Shown piece after piece: positions 8,195 to 16,331 of a DNA stretch of 64,000 bases. Position 1 is the stretch's first letter, and every line of letters starts with the position of its first letter. A program made the position numbers and the translations under genes. The notes beneath the pieces were generated by a model that was given only the letters and a program-made list of their open reading frames with translations, had not been told where the DNA came from and did no database searches. The DNA comes from Pedobacter polaris (GTDB lineage Bacteria > Bacteroidota > Bacteroidia > Sphingobacteriales > Sphingobacteriaceae), in assembly GCF_005116505.1 (NCBI RefSeq), contig NZ_SWBR01000005.1, positions 351,024 to 415,023 of the forward strand, written 5' to 3'.

Positions 8195-9721
8195 ATGCTA
8201 GAAAAAATCATCATTCTCGATTTTGGTTCTCAGTTTACACAGCTTATTGCTCGTCGCGTGCGCGAATTAAATGTTTACTGTGAAATCCATCCATTTAATC
8301 ACATTCCCGAATTAGATTCAACTGTAAAAGGAATTATTTTATCAGGTAGCCCATATTCAGTTCGTCAAGAAGATGCACCTTATGTAGATTTATCTTTGTT
8401 TACAGCATACCCATTATTAGCGGTATGTTATGGTGCACAATTTATAGCACAACAAAGTGGAGGAGATGTTCAAGCATCAAATAGTAGAGAATATGGTAGA
8501 GCAAATTTAGATTTTGTAAACCAAGAAAATAAACTTTTTAAGGGCATCAATGTAAATTCACAAGTGTGGATGAGCCATGGAGATACCATTAAAAATGTAC
8601 CAGCTAATTTCGAGATTATCGCTAGCACAGCTGATGTTGAAGTTGCTGGGTTTCAAGTAAAAGATACAAACACTTATGCAATACAATTTCATCCAGAAGT
8701 AACACATAGTACTGATGGAAAGATTTTGTTGCAAAACTTTTTAGTTGGTATTTGTGGATGCGCTCAAGACTGGACAGCAGATGCCTTTGTAGAAACAACA
8801 ATTGCGGCTTTAAAAGAAAAATTAGGAAACGATAAAGTTGTGTTAGGCCTTTCAGGAGGTGTAGATTCTAGTGTTGCAGCTATCTTATTACACAAGGCAA
8901 TTGGTAAAAACTTACATTGCATTTTTGTAGACAATGGCTTATTGCGAAAAGACGAATTTGAAAGCGTGTTAGAGCAATACAAAGACATGGGCCTAAACAT
9001 TAAAGGCATTGATGCTAAAGATAGGTTTCTAAGTCAATTGGCTGGTGTTAAAGACCCAGAATTAAAACGTAAAGCAATTGGCAGAGTATTTATTGAAGTT
9101 TTTGATGATGCTGCCCATGAAGTTAAAGACGTGGTTTGGTTGGCTCAAGGGACTATTTACCCAGATATTATAGAATCAGTTTCTGTAAAAGGCCCATCTG
9201 CAACCATAAAATCTCACCATAATGTAGGCGGTTTACCAGACTTTATGAAATTAAAGATAGTTGAACCACTTAATACTTTGTTTAAAGATGAAGTGAGAAG
9301 AGTGGGGAAATCTTTAGGCATCGAAGGTTTCATTTTAGGCCGCCATCCTTTTCCTGGCCCAGGTTTAGCCATTAGAATTTTAGGTGATGTTACTCCAGAG
9401 AAAGTAGCTATTTTGCAAGAAGCTGATGCAATTTACATCAATAATTTAAAGGAAGCTGGTTTGTATGACGAAGTTTGGCAAGCCGGTGCAATATTCTTAC
9501 CTGTTCAATCTGTTGGTGTAATGGGCGATGAAAGAACTTATGAGAATGTAATTTGTTTACGTGCTGTAGAATCTGTTGATGGAATGACGGCAGATTGGTG
9601 CCATTTACCTTATAACGTGCTCGCAAAAATTTCTAATGAAATAATTAATAAAGTAAGAGGAATTAACCGAGTTGTATATGATATTAGTTCGAAACCGCCA
9701 GCTACTATTGAGTGGGAATAA
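8195..9721 (+). CDS. guaA: GMP synthase (glutamine-hydrolysing)
   Basis: Converts XMP to GMP using glutamine and ATP. The N-terminal class I amidotransferase has the nucleophile Cys78 (AVCYGAQF) and the FHPEVTHS His/Glu pair. The ATP pyrophosphatase domain has the P-loop LSGGVDSSVAA (about residue 226). The C-terminal dimerisation domain ends in the typical KPPATIEWE. The 508-residue length is standard. The ATG at 8195 is chosen over an in-frame TTG at 8189 because the TACCTTTG promoter box occupies 8184-8191. The end overlaps the start of the next gene. Confidence 0.97.
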   Translation: MLEKIIILDFGSQFTQLIARRVRELNVYCEIHPFNHIPELDSTVKGIILSGSPYSVRQEDAPYVDLSLFTAYPLLAVCYGAQFIAQQSGGDVQASNSREYGRANLDFVNQENKLFKGINVNSQVWMSHGDTIKNVPANFEIIASTADVEVAGFQVKDTNTYAIQFHPEVTHSTDGKILLQNFLVGICGCAQDWTADAFVETTIAALKEKLGNDKVVLGLSGGVDSSVAAILLHKAIGKNLHCIFVDNGLLRKDEFESVLEQYKDMGLNIKGIDAKDRFLSQLAGVKDPELKRKAIGRVFIEVFDDAAHEVKDVVWLAQGTIYPDIIESVSVKGPSATIKSHHNVGGLPDFMKLKIVEPLNTLFKDEVRRVGKSLGIEGFILGRHPFPGPGLAIRILGDVTPEKVAILQEADAIYINNLKEAGLYDEVWQAGAIFLPVQSVGVMGDERTYENVICLRAVESVDGMTADWCHLPYNVLAKISNEIINKVRGINRVVYDISSKPPATIEWE

Positions 9722-10916
9722 ATTTTGGCCAGTAGTTTTTATTGTTGTATTAATTGCATCCTGCTCTCCAAAAGTTAATACAACTATAAATAAACCTGTT
9801 AAGGATAATAGTGTTTCTCCAAAAGTAGAAAAGCCTGCAAAAAAGTTTACAAAAGCTGATATTTCGTTGTTGGTGCCTTTTAAATTGAATCAATTCAATT
9901 TAAAAACAGCAACAAAAGCTCAAGTAGATAGAGCAGATATGGCTATAGATTTTTATCAAGGTGTTAAACTTGGAATAGATTCTGCAGCTGCATTGGGTTT
10001 AAATTTTAACTTGAACGTATTTGACACTAAAGACGATAATGCTCAACTTTCTGTACTTTTTAAAAAAGAAACTTTAAAAAACAGCAACCTTATCATTGGC
10101 CCTGTTTTTCCAGAAGGTATTAAGTATATTACTAACTCTGCAATTGCCAATGATTTGGCTATTGTATCACCATTAGCGGCTTCAAAACCAAGCGATTTTA
10201 ATAATCCAAAACTCATTTCTATTGTAAATAATATAAATCAGCATGCCATTAAAATAGCCGATTATATTGCTAGTCATTACCAGAGTAGTAACTCAATTGT
10301 AGTTTTAATTAATCCTAAAAAAACTGCTGACGAACAATTTGCTGAGCCGATTAGAAATCATTTCAAACAAAAGTACCCTAAATTCATAGTTCAAGAGTTT
10401 TCTACCACTTATGCCTTTGAAAAAAGAATGATAAAAGACAAAAATTATGCTTTAATTATTTGCTCTTCAGACGCTCCATTTGTAACTCCAAGTATTGATA
10501 AAATATATAAGCTTAAAAATTTAAAGGCAGGAGGATATGATATCAATTTATTTGGACATCCAAACTGGATAAAACAAACATACAACTTAGATCAGTTACA
10601 AGATTTAAATACAATTGTAAGTTCATCTTATAAAATCGATTATAAAAGCACATCTGTGATTAATTTTATTAAAAAATATAGATCAGCATTTAGCTTTGAA
10701 CCAAGTGAGTATTCTTTTAAGGGTTTTGACATTGGCTTTTATTTTGGAAAATTATTAGCTAAACACGGAGCAAATTATTTAGATTACCTTACTAAAGAAA
10801 AGTATAAAGGACTGCATAACTCTTTTGAGTTTGAATACAGTCCACAGTTTGGATATTACAATACCGAGCTAATGCTTTTGCAATACAAGAACTTAACATT
10901 AAGTATTATTGATTAA
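9678..10916 (+). CDS. Lipoprotein with periplasmic-binding-protein (type 1) fold
   Basis: A hydrophobic signal followed by the lipobox LIASC predicts a lipoprotein. The body resembles branched-chain-amino-acid-type binding proteins (Peripla_BP_6): SLLVPFKL, then MAIDFYQGVKLGIDSA, then LIIGPVFPEG and LAIVSPLAASKP. In many Bacteroidota this fold follows a LysM region and is linked to cell-wall functions; no LysM is visible here, so a solute-uptake role should not be assumed. The start is uncertain: ATGs at 9672 and 9678 lie inside guaA, and a TTG at 9708 would give the most compact signal peptide. The overlap suggests translation coupled to guaA. Confidence 0.75.
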   Translation: MILVRNRQLLLSGNKFWPVVFIVVLIASCSPKVNTTINKPVKDNSVSPKVEKPAKKFTKADISLLVPFKLNQFNLKTATKAQVDRADMAIDFYQGVKLGIDSAAALGLNFNLNVFDTKDDNAQLSVLFKKETLKNSNLIIGPVFPEGIKYITNSAIANDLAIVSPLAASKPSDFNNPKLISIVNNINQHAIKIADYIASHYQSSNSIVVLINPKKTADEQFAEPIRNHFKQKYPKFIVQEFSTTYAFEKRMIKDKNYALIICSSDAPFVTPSIDKIYKLKNLKAGGYDINLFGHPNWIKQTYNLDQLQDLNTIVSSSYKIDYKSTSVINFIKKYRSAFSFEPSEYSFKGFDIGFYFGKLLAKHGANYLDYLTKEKYKGLHNSFEFEYSPQFGYYNTELMLLQYKNLTLSIID

Positions 10917-10933
10917 TCCCCATAGGGTTACGG

Positions 10934-12124
10934 ATGAGAGTAGAACATCAGATAAGAGCTTTTGAGCAGATTTTAAAAGATTATAAAGGTGTTTTGCCAT
11001 TGCATAGACATTTGTTTACTTATTTCAAGCAAAATAAGCAAATGGGATCCTCAGATAGGAGATGGGCAACGAGATACCTTTATAGTTTCTTTAGGTTAGG
11101 AAAAGCATTAAGCAAACTAAATAACTTACAAAGATTAGCAATAGCTGATTTTCTTTGCCATGATACTTTAAGCTTGATTATTTCTCATTATTTACCAGAA
11201 CTAGAGGAATCAATAGGAGCATCTATTACAGATAAGATTGCTATTGTTAAAAAGAAATTTTCAGCATTTAAAATAGAAGAGGTTTTTTCTTTTGATACAG
11301 AATTATCTGAAGGGATTTTTAAAGGAGATTTTTACCGTTCATTTTTTATTCAACCAGACTTATTCATTAGGGTTAAATCAACACATATTCAAGCCGTAGT
11401 AGACCAATTACAAGCTAACGGGGTTTCGGTTAAAGAAATTTCAGCTACTACTTTAGCATTGCCCAATGGAACTAAATTAGAACAGGTAATCAATGACCCA
11501 AGGTTATATCAAATTCAAGATCTTTCATCACAATATACTGGAACGTTTTTCGGACCTAAGAAATATGACTATTGGTGGGATAGCTGTGCCGCATCTGGCG
11601 GTAAATCATTGTTGTTACATAGTTTAGAGCCAAATATTGAGCTTTTAGTGAGTGATATTAGAGAAAACAGCTTAAATAACTTACAAGAACGTTTTCAACT
11701 GGCAGGGCTAAAGAAATACCATTTAAAAGCAATGGATTTATTGCAAAATAACGATCAGATCTTACACCACTATGAGTTTGATGGTATTTTATTAGATGCA
11801 CCTTGTTCTGGGTCTGGAACTTGGGGTAGAACACCAGAAATGCTTTATTATTTTGAAAAGTATAAGGTCGAAAATTACGTGAAATTGCAAAAAGGAATTG
11901 CCGCAAAAGTTGTAAAATACCTTAAAAAGGATAAGCCATTAATATACATGACATGTTCTGTTTTTAAAGCAGAAAATGAAGATGTTGTGAAATATTTAAC
12001 AGAAAATTTCGATTTGAAATTAGAAAAAATGGAACTGATAAAGGGTTATGGAAATAAGGCAGACAGTATGTTTGTAGCCAGGTTAATCAAGCAAGAAAGT
12101 TCGGCTATTGATGCCAATGCTTAA
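10934..12124 (+). CDS. RsmB/NOP-type RNA cytosine-C5 methyltransferase
   Basis: SAM-dependent rRNA or tRNA m5C methyltransferase of the RsmB (Fmu/Sun) group. Visible motifs are the SAM-binding DSCAASGGKSLLL (about residues 217-229; most relatives have CAAPGGK, so Ser replaces Pro), LLDAPCSGSGTWGRTPE (motif IV) and YMTCSVFKAENEDVV (motif VI with the catalytic Cys). An N-terminal helical region takes up about 110 residues, as in RsmB. It starts 17 bases after the binding-protein gene and probably shares a transcript with it. The RNA target is not decidable. Confidence 0.87.
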   Translation: MRVEHQIRAFEQILKDYKGVLPLHRHLFTYFKQNKQMGSSDRRWATRYLYSFFRLGKALSKLNNLQRLAIADFLCHDTLSLIISHYLPELEESIGASITDKIAIVKKKFSAFKIEEVFSFDTELSEGIFKGDFYRSFFIQPDLFIRVKSTHIQAVVDQLQANGVSVKEISATTLALPNGTKLEQVINDPRLYQIQDLSSQYTGTFFGPKKYDYWWDSCAASGGKSLLLHSLEPNIELLVSDIRENSLNNLQERFQLAGLKKYHLKAMDLLQNNDQILHHYEFDGILLDAPCSGSGTWGRTPEMLYYFEKYKVENYVKLQKGIAAKVVKYLKKDKPLIYMTCSVFKAENEDVVKYLTENFDLKLEKMELIKGYGNKADSMFVARLIKQESSAIDANA

Positions 12125-12221
12125 TCTTCCCTTTCAGATGCTTAATAGCTTCGAAAAGAATGGCTAAAACGCCAATGATAACCGTAAACTGCTCAAAACT
12201 GTTCATATCTTGGTTTAACAT
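12105..12221 (-). CDS. Possible small membrane-associated protein (38 aa)
   Basis: A short open frame that begins MLNQDMNSFEQFTV, has one hydrophobic stretch (VIIGVLAILFEAI) and ends with a Lys/His-rich tail (KHLKGKIKHWHQ). The shape is that of a single-helix small membrane protein. Its 3' end overlaps the end of the methyltransferase gene on the other strand by 20 bases. No promoter box or homologue is recognised, so it may be chance. The remaining bases up to 12385 hold nothing else I can name. Confidence 0.3.
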   Translation of the reverse strand: MLNQDMNSFEQFTVIIGVLAILFEAIKHLKGKIKHWHQ

Positions 12222-12385
12222 CTATATGACTAATTTAACGAAATTTTGTTACGATTTAGTATCTTAATTAATAAAATCTTCATTACCAACTAGATCTAAA
12301 GACAAACCAAGCAGAATCATTATGCTCAGCTTTACTGGGCATCGTAATGCGGATTGCAAGATTGTTTGAAGGTTAGTTTCTTCAA

Positions 12386-12967
12386 TTATAACCCTGTATT
12401 TGTTCTGAACAACTTTATGGCAATAGCCAATAAGATAATACCAAATGCTTTTCTAAGGATATTCAGTCCAGTTTTACCAAAAAGCTTTTCTAATCTATTG
12501 GTATTCTTTAAAACGAAATAAACGAAGAGCATATTTATTATAATACCTACAATTATATTTTGAGTAGCATATTCTGTCTTTAAAGATAGTAGGGTAGTCA
12601 TCGTACCAGCACCAGCAATCAATGGAAAAGCTAACGGCACAATAGATGTTGCTGCAGAACTGTCTGCATCATGTTTAAAAATGGTTAGCCCCAACACCAT
12701 TTCCATTGCAATAGCGAAAATTACAAAAGAACCAGCTATAGCAAAAGAAGAAACATCTATACCAATCACATTTAGCAATGTTTTACCTGCAAATAAAAAA
12801 ACAATCATTAACACAGTAGCAACAATTGCAGCCTTTTCAGATTCGATATGTCCGGCTTTTTTTCTTAGTTCAATAACAATTGGAATAGAGCCTAAAATAT
12901 CAATAATAGCAAATAATACCATTGTGGTAGATAAGATTTGACTGAAATCAAATTGTAAATGTTCCAT
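12386..12967 (-). CDS. MarC family integral membrane protein
   Basis: Six hydrophobic segments in 193 residues, with the typical MarC (UPF0056) pattern LFAIIDILGSIPI near the N-terminus and PLAFPLIAGAGTM around residue 110. The family was once linked to multiple-antibiotic resistance in enterobacteria, but that link is disputed and the function is unknown. A TAACTTTG promoter box lies just upstream (12985-12992), supporting this start and a single-gene unit. Confidence 0.88.
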   Translation of the reverse strand: MEHLQFDFSQILSTTMVLFAIIDILGSIPIVIELRKKAGHIESEKAAIVATVLMIVFLFAGKTLLNVIGIDVSSFAIAGSFVIFAIAMEMVLGLTIFKHDADSSAATSIVPLAFPLIAGAGTMTTLLSLKTEYATQNIIVGIIINMLFVYFVLKNTNRLEKLFGKTGLNILRKAFGIILLAIAIKLFRTNTGL

Positions 12968-12984
12968 AATTGGGAGATTTACAA

Positions 12985-12992
12985 CAAAGTTA
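12985..12992 (-). promoter_or_regulatory. -7 promoter element of the MarC gene
   Basis: TAACTTTG on the minus strand is an exact TAnnTTTG box. It ends 17 bases before the ATG, giving a leader of about 13 bases. Confidence 0.5.
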
Positions 12993-13033
12993 AATTAATT
13001 AGACTTAACTTAATTAAACTAGACATTAAATTA

Positions 13034-14362
13034 TCAGAAATAGAACTGGGTGCGAATGGTTAAAACATTGTCGTTTAAATCATTTTCAAAATTTAACAAC
13101 TTAGTCTTTTCATTTTTTATGATATCATAATAAACAACAGCTTTTAAATGCGGATTAAAATGATGTAGGAGCCCAAAACCAAAAGTATCAAACCGCACAT
13201 CAGCAGCTGAATATCCATTTGCAGCAGTAAGTTCATTTCCTTTAACCTTCGCATTTGGGTCGTACCAATCGTATTTTAAAATGAGTTGATTATCTGTACT
13301 GTTTAGGGTTTGAACAAAAGTAAAGTACGCACCATTAAAGCTTCTAGTATAATAAGGTAGTTTCACTGCATTTTTGTCTATAGGAAATGTTCCTGGGGTA
13401 CTGCTATTGGTAGAAGTTCCTGTTTGTAAACCAGTAACATATTCTGCCCTAAGTTCTGATTTCCAACTTTTCTTTCTAGTTGAAAACTGAACATCAGCTC
13501 CATAATATTTTCTTGGTGCAATTTTATTAATGTTGCTAATTGAAGAATCTTTAGCCATTACCCAAGTATTATTTAACTTTTGCATTTCATATTTTACTGG
13601 TAATTGATGATTTAGTCCACCTAACAAAGCACTAATACCTCCAGAAATATTTAATGGAATTTTTTTAAAGGCATAGTTTTTATGGCTTAACCTTAAAACA
13701 AAATCTTTACTATTGTCAAATTCCTGAGGACCTGATAAACCTTGTCCATTGTAAATACCAAGGTCAAATTGCAGGTTTTTAAGCTTTGCAGTTTTTTTAC
13801 GAGGATTAAAGGTAAACATCACTCCTAAATCCCTTTCCGTCTTCATCAGGATTTGAGACATTCTGCCACGCTCTGGAGCTTCTCTAGCAGAAGATGAGAG
13901 TTGTAGCTCATTGCCAAACGGCCTTCCTGCTAAACCTGCTGTAAAGTAGAATAATTGAAAATGATGTTCGTAGTATCTGCCCCAAAAGTCTCTAACATTT
14001 ACCCCTTGTTCTGTCCCGTCAAACTGAAACACAAAATAAGTTGATGGAGTTCCATCATCATTTAATAAGCTATAATCTGCTCTTAATCTGCCACGTCTTA
14101 ATCTAAATCTATTATCAGTGTTTTCCCCAAAATTACCACCTTGAAATTCTGCTTGTGTACCTTTAGCTTGAGCGAATTGGAACTGTGGTTGCATGTAACC
14201 TCCAAAAGATACAGATCCATATTTTTTTGAAATTATCAACAAGTTATTTACTGTTGTAGAATCAAGTATGTCATTTATGTTTCTTTGTGCCAAAGCATTA
14301 TTACCAATACAGATTAATAATAGGAGTACCGCACTTCGTAAATAACATTTAAAAACTTTCAT
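13034..14362 (-). CDS. Outer-membrane porin, phosphate-selective porin O/P type
   Basis: Signal peptide (MKVFKCYLRSAVLLLLICIG, cleavage after ALAQ) followed by a beta-barrel with the O/P-porin style GSVSFGGYMQPQFQ and RFRLRRGRLRADYSL, and ending in aromatic QFYF as expected for BAM-mediated insertion. 442 residues from the ATG at 14362. A longer frame exists to 14431, but a TACCTTTG promoter box at 14377-14384 lies inside it, which argues for the shorter start. Despite the family name, phosphate selectivity cannot be assumed. Confidence 0.85.
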   Translation of the reverse strand: MKVFKCYLRSAVLLLLICIGNNALAQRNINDILDSTTVNNLLIISKKYGSVSFGGYMQPQFQFAQAKGTQAEFQGGNFGENTDNRFRLRRGRLRADYSLLNDDGTPSTYFVFQFDGTEQGVNVRDFWGRYYEHHFQLFYFTAGLAGRPFGNELQLSSSAREAPERGRMSQILMKTERDLGVMFTFNPRKKTAKLKNLQFDLGIYNGQGLSGPQEFDNSKDFVLRLSHKNYAFKKIPLNISGGISALLGGLNHQLPVKYEMQKLNNTWVMAKDSSISNINKIAPRKYYGADVQFSTRKKSWKSELRAEYVTGLQTGTSTNSSTPGTFPIDKNAVKLPYYTRSFNGAYFTFVQTLNSTDNQLILKYDWYDPNAKVKGNELTAANGYSAADVRFDTFGFGLLHHFNPHLKAVVYYDIIKNEKTKLLNFENDLNDNVLTIRTQFYF

Positions 14363-14376
14363 TCTTGTATTTTTAG

Positions 14377-14384
14377 CAAAGGTA
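14377..14384 (-). promoter_or_regulatory. -7 promoter element of the porin gene
   Basis: TACCTTTG on the minus strand, 14 bases before the preferred ATG at 14362. Its position inside the longer open frame is the main evidence for the shorter porin. Confidence 0.55.
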
Positions 14385-14431
14385 ATTCTTATTTGCATAG
14401 TAAAATAAGAAGGATAAATAATTTTTGACAT

Positions 14432-14463
14432 AAAAAAGCCTCCCGATTTTTCAATGGGAGGCT
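14432..14463 (-). terminator. Terminator of the APC permease gene
   Basis: On the minus strand an 8-bp stem, AGCCTCCC (read from 14463) with GGGAGGCT, is followed by six T. It lies 20 bases after the stop of the permease at 14483. Confidence 0.85.
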
Positions 14464-14482
14464 TATTAAAATTTTATGAATA

Positions 14483-16195
14483 TTATTTAGGTTCTATCTT
14501 ACTAACAGTGGCAATTCTATAACCATAAATAATTAAGTGTAAAACTGCAAATGCTAATGAGAAGTAATATAAACCATAATCTGCCTCAACTGTCGCATCT
14601 GCTTTAGTAGCTTCTAATGATAAATGGTGGTGTAAGATTGCTACAATAATTAAAAGTACAGCAAGTGCAAGACCTACATAAGATACTACTTTGTTGCTCT
14701 TCATCATTGTCGCTTTTAAATTATCAGATAATAAGCTGTTTTTAATTCCATAGAATAAATAAACATTAATACCGATAATCATCCATACCAATAAACGAAC
14801 CCAAGTATCTAATGGTAAAAACACCATCATACCTAAACATACCAATACACCTAAAATAGGAATAAGTGGTACCAAAGGCACTTTGAAAGCTCTTGGCAAA
14901 TCTGGCATGCGTTTTCTCAAAATCATAATACCAATACACACCAAAATAAATGCGAACAATGTTCCAATACTCGTCATTTCACCAACCACACGTGCAGGAA
15001 CAAATGCAGCAAACAAACTCACAAATACCATAAATAACAAGTTACTTTTTGCTGGTGTACTATATTTAGAGTGTACACTAGAGAATACTTTTGGTAATAA
15101 ACCATCTTTACTCATAGAGAAAAATACTCTTGATTGGCCCATTAACATTACCATGATTACAGATGCATAACCACCTAAAATAGCTAAGATGATTGCTTTG
15201 TTTAACCAAGGATATGCTGGACTTACAACACCTGCAGCATTTGTAGTACCCATGTTATCTATTGCAACAGCAACTGGTGCAATACCATCCTGACCTTTGA
15301 AAAGCTCGTAGTTAGCAACGCCAGTCATTACATGTGCGAATAAGATATAAAGTATAGTACAAATAAATAATGAAACTAAAATACCAATTGGCATATCTTT
15401 TTTAGGATTTTTTGCTTCCTGCGCAGCAGTAGAAACAGCATCAAAGCCTATATAAGCAAAGAATACAATACCTGCAGCTCTAATAACCCCAGATATACCA
15501 TATTCGCCAAATTTGCCTGTATTATTAGGGATATAAGGACTAAAGTTGTCTGCATTAATATATTTCCATCCTAAGAAGATAAAAATCAATACGATTACAA
15601 CTTTAATTGCTACAATTACTCCATTAATTACTGCAGATTCTTTAGTTCCTTTAATTAAGATTAAAGACATTAATACAACAATAAATACAGCAGGCAAGTT
15701 AAACATACCTGATACAATTGTTCCATCTGCTAAAGTAGCCGTATCAAAAGGTGACATTACTACTTGAGCTGGGAGATGTATGTCAAAGTATTCGAGGAAC
15801 TTGACCAGATATCGACTCCAGCTAATAGAAACCGTTGCGGCTCCAACAGCGTATTCTAGTACTAAATCCCATCCAATAATCCATGCTACAAATTCGCCCA
15901 TAGTGGCGTAAGAGTAGGTGTAAGCACTACCAGCAACAGGAATCATTGATGCAAATTCTGCATAGCATAAACCAGCAAAAGCACAACCAACGGCTGCTAT
16001 GATAAATGAAATAGTAATTGCAGGACCGGCGTTATTAGCTGCAGCAGAACCTGTGATTGAGAATAAACCAGCACCAATAATTGCACCAATACCCAAAGCA
16101 ACCAGATTTACAGGGCCGAGGGTTCTTTTCAGTGTACCTTCTCCGCTCTCTTCTGCTTCTTTTGTAAGTAAGTCAATTGACTTTCTAAAATTCAT
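14483..16195 (-). CDS. APC-superfamily amino-acid permease (cationic amino-acid transporter type)
   Basis: Inner-membrane amino-acid transporter with 570 residues and about 14 hydrophobic segments, more than the 12 of the core fold, as in the CAT subgroup. The first helix carries the APC hallmark GIGAIIGAGLFSITG (residues 36-50), and GFDAVSTAAQEAKNPKKDMP around residue 250 is typical of CAT-like proteins. Relatives move cationic or neutral amino acids; the substrate here is unknown. It lies 136 bases downstream of hppA, separated by a terminator hairpin. Confidence 0.9.
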   Translation of the reverse strand: MNFRKSIDLLTKEAEESGEGTLKRTLGPVNLVALGIGAIIGAGLFSITGSAAANNAGPAITISFIIAAVGCAFAGLCYAEFASMIPVAGSAYTYSYATMGEFVAWIIGWDLVLEYAVGAATVSISWSRYLVKFLEYFDIHLPAQVVMSPFDTATLADGTIVSGMFNLPAVFIVVLMSLILIKGTKESAVINGVIVAIKVVIVLIFIFLGWKYINADNFSPYIPNNTGKFGEYGISGVIRAAGIVFFAYIGFDAVSTAAQEAKNPKKDMPIGILVSLFICTILYILFAHVMTGVANYELFKGQDGIAPVAVAIDNMGTTNAAGVVSPAYPWLNKAIILAILGGYASVIMVMLMGQSRVFFSMSKDGLLPKVFSSVHSKYSTPAKSNLLFMVFVSLFAAFVPARVVGEMTSIGTLFAFILVCIGIMILRKRMPDLPRAFKVPLVPLIPILGVLVCLGMMVFLPLDTWVRLLVWMIIGINVYLFYGIKNSLLSDNLKATMMKSNKVVSYVGLALAVLLIIVAILHHHLSLEATKADATVEADYGLYYFSLAFAVLHLIIYGYRIATVSKIEPK

Positions 16196-16276
16196 AGTTT
16201 AAGTTTAGTTAAAGTGTTTCAATAAGTTTTCAGTTTGTTTTATAATAGTTTCAAACCTAAATAAAAATTCTGTAAT

Positions 16277-16311
16277 AATAAAGGGGATTTTTATTCAAAA
16301 TCCCCTTTATT
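16277..16311 (-). terminator. Terminator between hppA and the APC permease
   Basis: A perfect 15-bp stem (16277-16291 with 16297-16311, GGGG core) with a 5-nt loop, 21 bases past the hppA stop. Its outer arm is A/T-rich and would also work as the T tract on the minus strand. Confidence 0.8.
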
Positions 16312-16331
16312 TAGTAACATTTATGATTTAA

